From contig JABTUU010000002.1 of assembly GCA_015075275.1 (NCBI GenBank), forward strand, positions 558,001 to 622,000: DNA of 64,000 nucleotides, written 5' to 3'. The stretch is from Anaerolineales bacterium. GTDB lineage: Bacteria; Chloroflexota; Anaerolineae; Anaerolineales; Villigracilaceae. Within the stretch, counting starts at the first letter, position 1; each line of letters begins with the position of its first letter. Position numbers and translations under genes: made by a program. Below are positions 18,311 through 26,192 of this stretch, in pieces. The notes under the pieces are model-generated. The model had not been told where the DNA came from and did no database searches. It saw only the letters and a list, made by a program, of their open reading frames with translations.

Positions 18311-18442
18311 TCATTTTCCTACAACCGCCCTCCACACAACTTTCAACGCTTCCAGCCCTGTCATGCGATGGAGTTGCGCGGCTTCGTCGGCGAGGTAGAT
18401 GTCGCCTTGCAAGGGGCGATCATCGCAGGCGCTCGTATCCAA
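18311..18442 (-). pseudogene. Possible C-terminal gene remnant (43 residues)
   Basis: The minus strand shows an uninterrupted stretch ending in TGA at 18311 that reads like genuine protein (DDRPLQGDIYLADEAAQLHR, then MTGLEALKVVWRAVVGK). It has no start codon context and a stop (TAG) just upstream. It sits in the otherwise gene-free gap between the mutS2 unit and thrC. I cannot assign the family. It may be the tail of a deleted gene or chance. Confidence 0.35.
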
Positions 18443-18461
18443 CTATGTTAAACTCACTATA

Positions 18462-19517
18462 ATGACTTACCAGGGACTCATCCACACATACGGACATTTG
18501 CTCGACCTCCCGCCTCATTCGCGGACTGTCAGCCTGCTCGAGGGGCGCACGCCTTTGATTCAAGCCGACAATTTGTCGCGCCATCTCGGCGGAGGATTTG
18601 AGCTATTCATCAAGTACGAGGGACTCAACCCGACGGGCTCGTTCAAAGATCGCGGCATGACGGCGGCGGTGAGCGAGGCGCTGGGGCGCGGCGCGACGAC
18701 AGTGATCTGCGCTTCGACGGGCAACACTGCCGCATCTGCCGCGGCGTACGCGGCGCGGGCTGGGATGAAATCCATCGTGCTGATTCCGCAGGGCAAAGTG
18801 GCGGCGGGGAAACTTGCGGGTGCGATCGCGTACGGCGCGCAAGTGATTCAAATTGACGGCTCGTTCGACGACGCGTTGACGATGGTCGTTGAGATCACGA
18901 ATAAACATCCGATCTGTTTGGTGAATTCGATCAATCCGTTTCGCATCGAGGGACAAAAAACGGCGGCGTTTGAAATTATTGATGAGTTGGAGTCCGCGCC
19001 TGATTGGTTGTGTTTGCCAGTTGGCAACGCGGGAAACATTACGTCGTATTGGGCGGGGTTCAAGCAGTATAGCGGACTGAAGTCCGCGCTCCTGCCACGA
19101 ATATTAGGTGTTCAAGCGGCGGGCGCGGCTCCGCTCGTGTTAGGACATGCGGTTGAGAATCCCGAAACGATCGCGACGGCGATTCGAATCGGCAAGCCCG
19201 CGCGCGGCGAACAGGCATTGCAAGCGGCGGAAGAGTCGCAGGGACGAATCATCGCGGTGAGCGACGATCAAATTTTGGAGATGCAAAAGTTGCTGGCGAA
19301 ACTTGAAGGGATTTGGGTCGAACCTGCGTCGGCGACGGGACTCGCGGGGTTGGCGCAAGAGGTTGCAAGTCGCAGGTTGAAGGTCGAAGGTAAACGCGTG
19401 GTTGCGGTTTGCACGGGGCATGGGTTGAAAGATGCGGAGATCATCACGAGGGATATGCGGAAGCCGTCCATTGTGCCGCCGAGGTTGGAGGCGTTGGAAG
19501 AAATTATATTGGGATAA
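18462..19517 (+). CDS. thrC: Threonine synthase
   Basis: 351 residues, the size of the short bacterial type. The PLP lysine is Lys62 in NPTGSFKDRGMT, and the phosphate-binding GNAGN motif appears as PVGNAGNITSYW. The enzyme converts O-phosphohomoserine, the product of the downstream thrB, to threonine. I set the start at the ATG of MTYQGLIHTYGHLL; a longer frame from 18399 is unsupported. A repeat word ('gttgaaggtcgaagg', 19361-19394) is in frame near the C-terminus and encodes VASRRLKVEGKR. Confidence 0.94.
   Translation: MTYQGLIHTYGHLLDLPPHSRTVSLLEGRTPLIQADNLSRHLGGGFELFIKYEGLNPTGSFKDRGMTAAVSEALGRGATTVICASTGNTAASAAAYAARAGMKSIVLIPQGKVAAGKLAGAIAYGAQVIQIDGSFDDALTMVVEITNKHPICLVNSINPFRIEGQKTAAFEIIDELESAPDWLCLPVGNAGNITSYWAGFKQYSGLKSALLPRILGVQAAGAAPLVLGHAVENPETIATAIRIGKPARGEQALQAAEESQGRIIAVSDDQILEMQKLLAKLEGIWVEPASATGLAGLAQEVASRRLKVEGKRVVAVCTGHGLKDAEIITRDMRKPSIVPPRLEALEEIILG
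19361..19394. repeat. In-frame 'gttgaaggtcgaagg' repeat in thrC
   Basis: The words 'gttgcaagtcgcaggttgaa' and 'ggtcgaagg' match the family found in mutS2 and the biotin carboxylase gene and are read as part of threonine synthase. Confidence 0.6.
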
Positions 19518-19656
19518 CATGTCGTTGCGAGGAGGAGCACATTCGCTTCGCTCGGTGTAAACTCCGCGACGACGAAGCAATCTCCTCGAAGCAATCGTAT
19601 GTTTGTTATCACGAGATTGCTTCGTCAGCCCTTCGGGCTTCCTCACAACGACATAA
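19518..19656. repeat. REP-like inverted repeat element, copy A
   Basis: The element begins TGTCGTTGCGAGGAGGAGC and ends with the inverted form CACAACGACATA. Inside, GAAGCAATCTCCTCG faces GAGATTGCTTCG, so it can fold into a long hairpin. It fills the thrC-thrB gap and is related to copies at 23213-23320 and 29062-29145. Confidence 0.85.
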
Positions 19657-19662
19657 TTTGCT

Positions 19663-20601
19663 ATGAAATTCATCATCAAAGTTCCCGCTACATCTGCCAA
19701 CCTTGGACCTGGGTTCGACACCCTCGGTCTGGCGTTGGATTTGTGGAATGTGACGACGCTCGCGCCTGCAAAAGAATTTTCAGTACAAGTGACGGGTGAG
19801 GGAGCGGGGAGACTCGCTACGGGCAAAAATAACCTCATCGTCCGCGCGGCGCAGAGGTTGGCGGAACGCGCGGGGAAGCCGCTCCCGCCGTTTCATGCGA
19901 AGTGTGCGAATCAGATCCCGTTGTCGTCGGGGATGGGGTCATCGTCTGCGGCGATTCTGACGGGGTTGTTGGCAGGGAACACGTTGCTGAAGAATCCGTT
20001 TTCGCGCGAGGAGGTTTTGAATCTGGCATGTGAAATGGAGGGACACCCTGATAACGTCGCGCCTGCGATGATGGGCGGGTTGGTCGTGTCAACGGTGGAG
20101 GGAGGGAAAGTGATTGCGCGGAAAATTTCCGTTGGGGTGAATGTGCATGTCACGATCGTGTTGCCAAATTTCTACCTCCCCACTAAACAAGCACGCGCGG
20201 CAATACCAAAGAAGGTGTCAGTTAAAAACGCTGTTCACAACATAAGTCGCAGTGTATTGGTGGTTGAGGCTTTGAGAATGGGAGAATTGGATCTACTCTC
20301 GAAGGTGATGACCGATAAATTGCATCAGCCATATCGGTTGAGATTAATTCCAGGCGCGGTGTCCGCGATGGAGGCGGCGAAAGAGGCTGGGGCGAGCGCG
20401 GTCGCGCTTTCGGGAGCAGGTCCCAGCTTGATCGCGTTTTCCACGGGCGAGGCAGGCATCCCACAAGGGGACGATGTAGGCGAGTCTATGAAGCGCGCGT
20501 ACAAGGCGGCGGGAGTTGAGGCGCGGATATTTCGTCTAGGGGTGGTGAGTCGAGGAGTTGAAATTCAATCCGCAGATTACGCAGATGGCGCAGATTTTTA
20601 A
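19663..20601 (+). CDS. thrB: Homoserine kinase
   Basis: 312 residues of the GHMP kinase superfamily: PATSANLGPGFDTLG at the N-terminus, the ATP loop PLSSGMGSSSA (86-96) and the C-terminal ALSGAGPSLIAF. It phosphorylates homoserine for the threonine synthase encoded just upstream. The two genes are separated only by a REP-like element. The last residues (EIQSADYADGADF) come from an intergenic inverted repeat, so the original stop was probably lost or moved when that repeat arrived. Confidence 0.95.
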   Translation: MKFIIKVPATSANLGPGFDTLGLALDLWNVTTLAPAKEFSVQVTGEGAGRLATGKNNLIVRAAQRLAERAGKPLPPFHAKCANQIPLSSGMGSSSAAILTGLLAGNTLLKNPFSREEVLNLACEMEGHPDNVAPAMMGGLVVSTVEGGKVIARKISVGVNVHVTIVLPNFYLPTKQARAAIPKKVSVKNAVHNISRSVLVVEALRMGELDLLSKVMTDKLHQPYRLRLIPGAVSAMEAAKEAGASAVALSGAGPSLIAFSTGEAGIPQGDDVGESMKRAYKAAGVEARIFRLGVVSRGVEIQSADYADGADF

Positions 20602-20641
20602 AATTCATCTGCGTAATCTGAAAAATCTGCGGATTATTTTT
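20567..20641. terminator. Large repeat hairpin shared by convergent thrB and phosphatase genes
   Basis: Outer arms AATCCGCAGATT (20567-20578) and AATCTGCGGATT (20624-20635), with inner arms ATTACGCAGATG (20576-20587) and CATCTGCGTAAT (20606-20617), form a long hairpin followed by a T run. The thrB stop codon lies within it and the opposing stop lies at its edge. It probably terminates thrB transcription. Confidence 0.7.
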
Positions 20642-21083
20642 TCCCGTTCCACTCTTTTGCGAATTTCAAAATGCGCGGGCGGATGTAGAACGCGAACGGG
20701 TCGGCAAACGGACGGCGCTCTTTGATGAGACGCATCGCGTTGCTTGGATCGTATCCCTGCGCGATGAGGATGCACGCGCCCATCGCCACACCGCGGTGAC
20801 GCCCATAGGCGCAATGAGCGTAGACTTTGCCACCGTCGCGGATCGTTTCGAGCGCAGCTTGCGCGCCTTGAATCAATTTCGGGATCGAGATCAGGAAGAA
20901 AGGACTGTCTATGTTTTTCAGCCAGAGCATTTTGATCGGCGGCTGATGAGGGTCGGGCTTGGGCGCGCGCGAAAAACGCATGTTGATGATGAGCCGCACG
21001 CCGAGGTCACGCAGTGAATCGTAGTCGCGGACGGAGGGCATGGCGCCGATGAAGAGATCGTCGGTGATCTGCGAGAAGTTCAT
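20634..21083 (-). CDS. Dual-specificity (tyrosine-type) protein phosphatase
   Basis: 149 residues. The active-site loop HCAYGRHRG supplies the nucleophile Cys91 and Arg97 of the CX5R signature. The LFIGAMPSVRDYDSLRDLGV start and IKERRP near the end fit small cysteine phosphatases of the DSP class. The substrate could be phosphoprotein, phospholipid or RNA 5' ends. A TACCAT box lies seven bases before the ATG with no ribosome-binding site. Its stop codon sits in the repeat hairpin shared with thrB. Confidence 0.85.
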   Translation of the reverse strand: MNFSQITDDLFIGAMPSVRDYDSLRDLGVRLIINMRFSRAPKPDPHQPPIKMLWLKNIDSPFFLISIPKLIQGAQAALETIRDGGKVYAHCAYGRHRGVAMGACILIAQGYDPSNAMRLIKERRPFADPFAFYIRPRILKFAKEWNGKK

Positions 21084-21180
21084 GCGGGAAATGGTATCAC
21101 AGGATGGAAAGCGATCTGCCGCAATATGACGAAGTGTTTCCCTGCAAGTGAGTGGACAGAGATGATTCTTGAAAGATGTT

Positions 21181-21216
21181 GGAAAAGAAAAGGACTCGGC
21201 ACATTGCCGAGTCCTT
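21181..21216 (-). terminator. Terminator of the antitoxin-like gene
   Basis: AAGGACTCGGCA (21190-21201) pairs with TGCCGAGTCCTT (21205-21216) around a three-base loop. On the minus strand it is followed by TTTTCTTTTCC. Confidence 0.88.
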
Positions 21217-21227
21217 CCGTTTGTATC

Positions 21228-21461
21228 TTATTCGTATTTTTCTCTGCTCTCCCGTACCGCTTGAAGAATATCATTTGTGGTCACGGGAAGTTTGATACCC
21301 CTCACATCCAATGGAGATGTTTTTCGATTCTTTTCCGACACCAACGGACGGATTACAAAGACCTGCCCGTCCCCGGATTTAAACTGAATCTGATCTTCAA
21401 GTAGGGCTTTTTGCAGAAGGTCAACGAGTTGTTTTTGAACTTGAGAGACCGTGTACATCAT
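21228..21461 (-). CDS. Antitoxin-like small protein (77 aa), no partner toxin seen
   Basis: The start (MYTVSQVQKQLVDLLQKAL) and the following short beta segments (IQFKSGDGQVFVIRPLV) resemble Phd/YefM-type antitoxins, which have the pattern 'sv..ar..l..ll..v..g..i.I...g..v.vl'. A TATAAT lies upstream on the minus strand near 21482-21487. The gene has its own terminator and stands alone. No toxin frame is found on either side, so it may be a solitary antitoxin or a regulator of unrelated function. Confidence 0.6.
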   Translation of the reverse strand: MMYTVSQVQKQLVDLLQKALLEDQIQFKSGDGQVFVIRPLVSEKNRKTSPLDVRGIKLPVTTNDILQAVRESREKYE

Positions 21462-21580
21462 CTGAAAAATATCCCTCGGTCATTATACTTTATCCTCTAA
21501 CCCGTTTTGTGCTAAACTCTCAACAACAATCCCCAATTCTCTAATTCTCCACTCCTCCAATTACCATTTACTAATTACTC

Positions 21581-23206
21581 ATGGAAACCCTTCCCACCAA
21601 CCTCAACCCAGACAGCGAAGATTTCAAGACAAACAGTCTCCACCATCGCGCTCTCGCTAACGAACTAAAGCAACGCCTCGCCAAAGTCCGCGAGGGTGGC
21701 GGGGAGAAATATCGCAAGCGACACGAGTCGCAGGGCAAACTCTTCGTCCGCGAGCGGATCGAACGCCTGCTCGACCCCAATTCTCCATTTCTCGAATTCT
21801 CCGCGTTAGCCGCGACTGATCTTTATGACAACGAAGGTCCAGGCGCGGGCATTGTCACGGGCATCGGGCGCGTCAGGGAGCGCGAAGTCCTCATCGTCGC
21901 CAACGACGCGACCGTCAAAGGCGGCTCGTACTTCCCGATGACGGTCAAGAAACATTTGCGCGCACAACAGATCGCCGAAGAGAATCATCTGCCCTGCTTG
22001 TATCTCGTCGATTCGGGCGGAGCGTTTTTGCCGTTGCAAGATGAAGTCTTCCCCGATGTGAATCATTTCGGTCGCATCTTCTACAATCAGGCGCGCATGT
22101 CCGCGAAAAAGATTCCGCAGATCGCGGCGGTGATGGGCAGTTGCACGGCGGGCGGCGCGTACGTCCCTGCGATGAGCGACGAAGCCATCATCGTCAAAGG
22201 CACTGGCACGATCTTCCTCGGCGGACCTCCGCTCGTGAAAGCCGCGACGGGCGAGGATGTCAGCGCGGAAGATTTGGGCGGAGCAGACGTCCACACGCGG
22301 CGAAGCGGGGTTGCGGATCATTTTGCGGAGGATGACGATCATGCGATTGAGATATTGCGGAACATTGTTGAGACGCTTCCATCGAAAGTAGAAAGTGGAA
22401 AGTCACCTTTCTACTTTCCACTTTCCAAACCAGAAGAACCGCTCTATCCCGCCGAAGACATCTATGGGATTTTGCCCTCCACTTTCCGCGAAACCTACGA
22501 CGTTCACGAGATCATCGCCCGCCTCGTGGACGGGAGCAAGTTCCGCGAGTTCAAAGCGCGCTACGGCACGACTCTCGTCTGCGGGTTCGCGCGGATTCAC
22601 GGATACCCCGTCGGCATCATCGCCAACAACGGAGTCTTGTTCAGCGAGTCCGCGCTCAAAGCGACTCACTTCATCGAGTTGTGCGACCAACGCGGGATTC
22701 CGCTCGTGTTCCTGCAAAATATCACGGGCTTCATGGTGGGACGTGAAGCCGAAGTCGGCGGCATCGCCAAAGACGGCGCGAAGATGGTGCACGCAGTTGC
22801 GACAACTCGTGTTCCAAAATTAACCGTCGTCATCGGCGGCTCCTTCGGCGCGGGAAATTATGCAATGTCTGGTCGCGCCTACGGCTCAAGATTTTTATGG
22901 ATGTGGCCCAACGCAAGAATATCCGTCATGGGCGGAGAGCAAGCCGCGAATGTATTGCTCACAATCAAACAGGAGCAGCTTCAGCGTGAAGGCAAACCAC
23001 TTCTGAATGACAAAGAAATCGAAGCCTTCAAGAAGCCAATTCTTGATAAATACGAAGACGAGGGCAATCCCTATTATTCAACAGCAAGACTTTGGGATGA
23101 TGGTGTAATTGATCCAGCGGATACAAGACAAGTTTTGGGCCTTGCACTATCAGTTGTGTTGAATTCACCAGTGGAAGAAAATAATTTTGGCGTGTTTAGA
23201 ATGTAA
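21581..23206 (+). CDS. Acyl-CoA carboxylase carboxyltransferase, methylcrotonyl-CoA carboxylase beta type
   Basis: 541 residues with two crotonase-like carboxyltransferase halves. The stretches [34 protein letters not shown] and [15 protein letters not shown] are close to the methylcrotonyl-CoA carboxylase beta pattern, so a role in leucine/isovalerate breakdown is likely. At 22384-22427 an inverted pair of repeat words is read in frame and adds about 15 residues ([17 protein letters not shown]) where the family is normally shorter. It is followed by a REP-like element, a DUF1579 gene and the biotin carboxylase gene. Confidence 0.92.
   Translation: METLPTNLNPDSEDFKTNSLHHRALANELKQRLAKVREGGGEKYRKRHESQGKLFVRERIERLLDPNSPFLEFSALAATDLYDNEGPGAGIVTGIGRVREREVLIVANDATVKGGSYFPMTVKKHLRAQQIAEENHLPCLYLVDSGGAFLPLQDEVFPDVNHFGRIFYNQARMSAKKIPQIAAVMGSCTAGGAYVPAMSDEAIIVKGTGTIFLGGPPLVKAATGEDVSAEDLGGADVHTRRSGVADHFAEDDDHAIEILRNIVETLPSKVESGKSPFYFPLSKPEEPLYPAEDIYGILPSTFRETYDVHEIIARLVDGSKFREFKARYGTTLVCGFARIHGYPVGIIANNGVLFSESALKATHFIELCDQRGIPLVFLQNITGFMVGREAEVGGIAKDGAKMVHAVATTRVPKLTVVIGGSFGAGNYAMSGRAYGSRFLWMWPNARISVMGGEQAANVLLTIKQEQLQREGKPLLNDKEIEAFKKPILDKYEDEGNPYYSTARLWDDGVIDPADTRQVLGLALSVVLNSPVEENNFGVFRM
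22384..22427. repeat. In-frame inverted repeat in the carboxyltransferase gene
   Basis: GAAAGTAGAAAGTGG faces inverted copies CTTTCTACTTTCCAC after a few bases. It can form a hairpin in the mRNA and is translated without a frame change. Confidence 0.85.
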
Positions 23207-23212
23207 CTTACC

Positions 23213-23320
23213 CATGTCGTTGCGAGGAGGAGCGAAGCGACGACGAAGCAATCTCCTCGAAACAAAATTTAGTTTGAAATCAGGAGATTGCTTCGCCACT
23301 TCGTGGCTCGCAACGACATA
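23213..23320. repeat. REP-like inverted repeat element, copy B
   Basis: Starts TGTCGTTGCGAGGAGGAGC and ends GCTCGCAACGACATA, with the internal pair GAAGCAATCTCCTCG and CAGGAGATTGCTTCG. It is the cleanest copy and nearly a complete hairpin. It lies between the carboxyltransferase and DUF1579 genes. Confidence 0.9.
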
Positions 23321-23339
23321 ATGATATAGGAGATTCACC

Positions 23340-23825
23340 ATGTCCTTCAACCAACAATCATCCTCCCCACATCACTTTCTCTCCCAACTCGCTGGTAGTT
23401 GGTCAGGTCCTTCCAAGTTATGGTTTGAACCCGACAAACTGGCAGGTGAATCGCCGCTTGTCGGCAACATTCAACTTCTCCTTGATGGACGCTTTGCATT
23501 ATTCCTCTATCAATCCTCCATTCAAGGCGAACCACAGCATGGAATGTTCACCTTCGGCTACAACACCACCCTCGACCGTTACGAATGTTCATGGCTCGAC
23601 TCGTTCCACAACAACACCGCCATCATGTTCTGCACAGGCAACGCCATCGAAAACGGATTCTCCGTCCTCGGCAGTTACCCCGATCCATCTGGCGGACCCG
23701 ATTGGGGTTGGCGCACCGAACTTCAATTGCTCGATAAAGATCATCTCATCATCACCGCCTATGACATCCACCCCGAATACGGCGAAGCCAAAGCCACCGA
23801 AGCGACATTGACGCGCGCAAAATGA
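23340..23825 (+). CDS. DUF1579-like protein
   Basis: 161 residues. The opening HHFLSQLAGSWSGPSKLWFEP, followed by YECSWLDSFHN and GSYPDPSGGPDWGWRTELQL, matches the lipocalin-like DUF1579 family, beta-barrel proteins of unknown function. The stop overlaps the ATG of the biotin carboxylase gene as ATGA, so the two should be translationally coupled. Its position between the two carboxylase subunit genes suggests a role linked to acyl-CoA metabolism, but this is inference only. Confidence 0.8.
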   Translation: MSFNQQSSSPHHFLSQLAGSWSGPSKLWFEPDKLAGESPLVGNIQLLLDGRFALFLYQSSIQGEPQHGMFTFGYNTTLDRYECSWLDSFHNNTAIMFCTGNAIENGFSVLGSYPDPSGGPDWGWRTELQLLDKDHLIITAYDIHPEYGEAKATEATLTRAK

Positions 23826-25336
23826 TGTTCAAAAAAATTCTCATTGCCAATCGCGGCGAGATCGCCATCCGCATCATGCGCGCCTGCAAAGAGCTAGGCG
23901 TCAAAACTGTCGCCGTCTATTCCGACGCGGACAAAAATTCACAGCACGCGCAATTCGCCGACGAAGCGATTCACATCGGCGCGGCTTCGGCAAAAGAATC
24001 CTATTTAAATGCGGATGTCTTAATTCAAGCCGCCCTCGCCTCTCAAGCGGATGCCATCCACCCGGGCTACGGCTTCCTCTCGGAAAACGCCTCCTTCGCA
24101 GGGACAGTTGCCTCAGCCCATCTGACCTTTATCGGGCCCTCAGCCGATTCGATCCGCGCGATGGGCGACAAAGCCGAGTCGAAGATTCGCATGAAGCGAG
24201 CGGGCGTGCCGACCGTCCCCGGCGCGGAGGGACTCGAATCCGAATCCGATTTCAAAAAAGCCGCAGAGGAGATCGGTTATCCCGTCCTCGTCAAAGCCGC
24301 GGCGGGCGGAGGGGGCAAAGGCATGAGGGTGGTGAACCAAGTTGAAGAGTTGAAAGAAGCGATCGAGTCCGCGCGGCGCGAGGCGTTGAACGCGTTCGGT
24401 GATGCACGTCTGCTCGTCGAAAAATATATCCCGAACGCGCATCACATCGAGTTTCAAGTCTTCGGCGACCAGCACGGACATCTTGTTCATCTATTCGAGC
24501 GCGAATGTTCGACGCAGAGGCGGTATCAAAAAATTATCGAAGAGACGCCCTCGCCACTGCTCACGCCAGAATTGCGAAAACAAATGGGCGAAGCCGCTGT
24601 TGCCGCAGCAAAAGCAGTGAATTACTTTAATGCTGGGACAATTGAATTTATCTTCGATCCCCAACCTTCAACTTTAAACCTTCAACCTTTTTACTTTCTC
24701 GAAATGAACACCCGCCTGCAAGTGGAGCATCCCGTCACCGAACTCACAACGGGACTCGACCTCGTCCAATGGCAAATTCGCGTCGCGGCGGGCGAGCGAT
24801 TTCCATATTCGCAGGAGCAAATCACTCAACGCGGACACGCCATCGAATGCCGCGTCTACGCCGAAGACCCCGCCAACGGATTTTTACCCAGCACAGGCAA
24901 ACTCCTGCAATACATCGAGCCGCGCGGACCAGGCATCCGCGTTGATTCAGGCTTCCGTGCGGGCGATGAGGTGACACATTTTTACGATCCGTTGCTCGCA
25001 AAATTAATTGTGTTTGGAGAATCGCGAGAAACCGCGGTTCAAAAGATGCAAGCCGCGTTGCGCGAATTCGTCGTGCATGGCGTGACAACCAACATTGATT
25101 TTCTGCAAGACGTTCTAACGCACGAAGACTTTGCCGCTGGCAACGTGTCAACGAAGTGGGTGGAAAATAATTTCAAGTGGACTCCGCCCGCCCCGTCGTT
25201 CGAATCGCTCGTCGCCGTATCACTCACAGATTCTTCAACATCTATTGGAAACAATGTCGTCAATCGTCAATCTGAAATCGTAAATGAACACGATCCGTAT
25301 AGCCCCTGGAAGAATCCGAACGGATTCAGAAACTAA
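23822..25336 (+). CDS. Biotin carboxylase subunit of an acyl-CoA carboxylase, short form
   Basis: 504 residues: the biotin carboxylase N-domain (KKILIANRGEIAIRIMRAC), the ATP-grasp domain with VKAAAGGGGKGMRV, and the C-domain with EMNTRLQVEHPVTE. It uses ATP and bicarbonate to carboxylate biotin. No biotin-carrier (AMKM) domain is present, although methylcrotonyl-CoA carboxylase alpha chains normally carry one after about 150 more residues. The sequence stops soon after SPWKNPNGFRN, and repeat words are read in frame at 24661-24692 and 25257-25285. The carrier must come from another locus, or the protein is truncated. Confidence 0.93.
   Translation: MMFKKILIANRGEIAIRIMRACKELGVKTVAVYSDADKNSQHAQFADEAIHIGAASAKESYLNADVLIQAALASQADAIHPGYGFLSENASFAGTVASAHLTFIGPSADSIRAMGDKAESKIRMKRAGVPTVPGAEGLESESDFKKAAEEIGYPVLVKAAAGGGGKGMRVVNQVEELKEAIESARREALNAFGDARLLVEKYIPNAHHIEFQVFGDQHGHLVHLFERECSTQRRYQKIIEETPSPLLTPELRKQMGEAAVAAAKAVNYFNAGTIEFIFDPQPSTLNLQPFYFLEMNTRLQVEHPVTELTTGLDLVQWQIRVAAGERFPYSQEQITQRGHAIECRVYAEDPANGFLPSTGKLLQYIEPRGPGIRVDSGFRAGDEVTHFYDPLLAKLIVFGESRETAVQKMQAALREFVVHGVTTNIDFLQDVLTHEDFAAGNVSTKWVENNFKWTPPAPSFESLVAVSLTDSSTSIGNNVVNRQSEIVNEHDPYSPWKNPNGFRN
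24661..24692. repeat. In-frame repeat in the biotin carboxylase gene
   Basis: 'ccaaccttcaactttaaacc' and a following 'ttcaacc' encode QPSTLNLQP between IFDP and FYFLEMNTR. Family members normally have only a few residues there. Confidence 0.85.
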
Positions 25337-25340
25337 TGTC

Positions 25341-26144
25341 ATGACGGGAACGTTATTAACTATGAACGCTGTTTCCCTTACTGACGGCGCAAAGCGTTGG
25401 CTAAAAAATCCCAGCAAGCGTAAAATCTTACATATATTCGACGATGTATGCAATTTGATCAACGCAGATCGAGACGTCCTTTCTATCGTCAGCCCAGAGA
25501 TCGGAAACGGACCGTTCAATCTGGTTCTTGAGGAATCCTTTCGGTTCTCGAACTATCTTAATCTTGACGACAATATTTCAGTGAACGGCAGTCGTCTTAC
25601 AATTGGAAATCTGACGATCTCGTTGAGCAACGCGCAGAGATGGAATTCTGTCTTCTATTGGGAAGCGCTTCGCAGCCGTAAAGAAGAGATATCCAGCCGT
25701 TTAAAACTATTGCCGTTTGACAGCGAAAATGAGACGCTGCTTCGACTCTCTCTTTCCTTATCTCGCGCGATCATTCATGCAGACCTTCCTTCCGCGCGAA
25801 ACAGCGCTTTAAAACTAGCCGGATTGGGAATTGGTCTCACCCCCGCCGGCGACGATATTCTGATGGGCGCGATGCATGCGACATGGATCGTCCATCCGCA
25901 AATCACGGCGGAAAGCGTAACGCAAGAAATGGCGCGTGCTGCCGCGTCGTTAACAACATCGCTCTCGGGCGCGTGGTTGCAATCGGCGGCGCGGGGCGAA
26001 GCAGGCGCAGTATGGCATGAGTTGTTCAACGCTTTCATTCACGACGAGAACATCTATGCGCCGCTAAGTAAAATATTGTCTGTCGGCGAAACCTCTGGAT
26101 CAGACGCGCTAACGGGATTTCTCAGCGTATTTTCAGCGCTTTAA
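25341..26144 (+). CDS. DUF2877 (AllH family) protein
   Basis: 267 residues from the ATG at 25341, which is a tentative start because no ribosome-binding site is visible and ATG 25362 is also possible. The motif LAGLGIGLTPAGDDILMGAM is the hallmark of the DUF2877/AllH family (PF11392). In enterobacteria AllH belongs to oxamate carbamoyltransferase of allantoin breakdown, but isolated family members such as this one have no known role. It starts five bases after the biotin carboxylase stop and is probably co-transcribed. A terminator hairpin follows. Confidence 0.8.
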   Translation: MTGTLLTMNAVSLTDGAKRWLKNPSKRKILHIFDDVCNLINADRDVLSIVSPEIGNGPFNLVLEESFRFSNYLNLDDNISVNGSRLTIGNLTISLSNAQRWNSVFYWEALRSRKEEISSRLKLLPFDSENETLLRLSLSLSRAIIHADLPSARNSALKLAGLGIGLTPAGDDILMGAMHATWIVHPQITAESVTQEMARAAASLTTSLSGAWLQSAARGEAGAVWHELFNAFIHDENIYAPLSKILSVGETSGSDALTGFLSVFSAL

Positions 26145-26150
26145 GAAAGA

Positions 26151-26178
26151 ACCTCGGGGTTCTTGAGAACTCCGAGGT
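26151..26178. terminator. Hairpin terminator between convergent DUF2877 and gcvPB genes
   Basis: ACCTCGG and CCGAGGT close a stem extended by GTTCT/AGAAC with a two-base loop. The minus-strand side is followed by TTCTTTCTT, so it best serves the gcv operon. Confidence 0.75.
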
Positions 26179-26192
26179 CGTTTGCTATCTTA

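Noticed and set aside
21228-21461. Complete toxin-antitoxin module
   Set aside because: No toxin gene is present on either side. Only an antitoxin-like frame is seen.
19518-23320. The REP-like copies as ends of a composite transposon around thrB and the carboxylase gene
   Set aside because: They carry no transposase, show no target duplication that I can see, and a third copy lies elsewhere. They look like independent non-coding elements.
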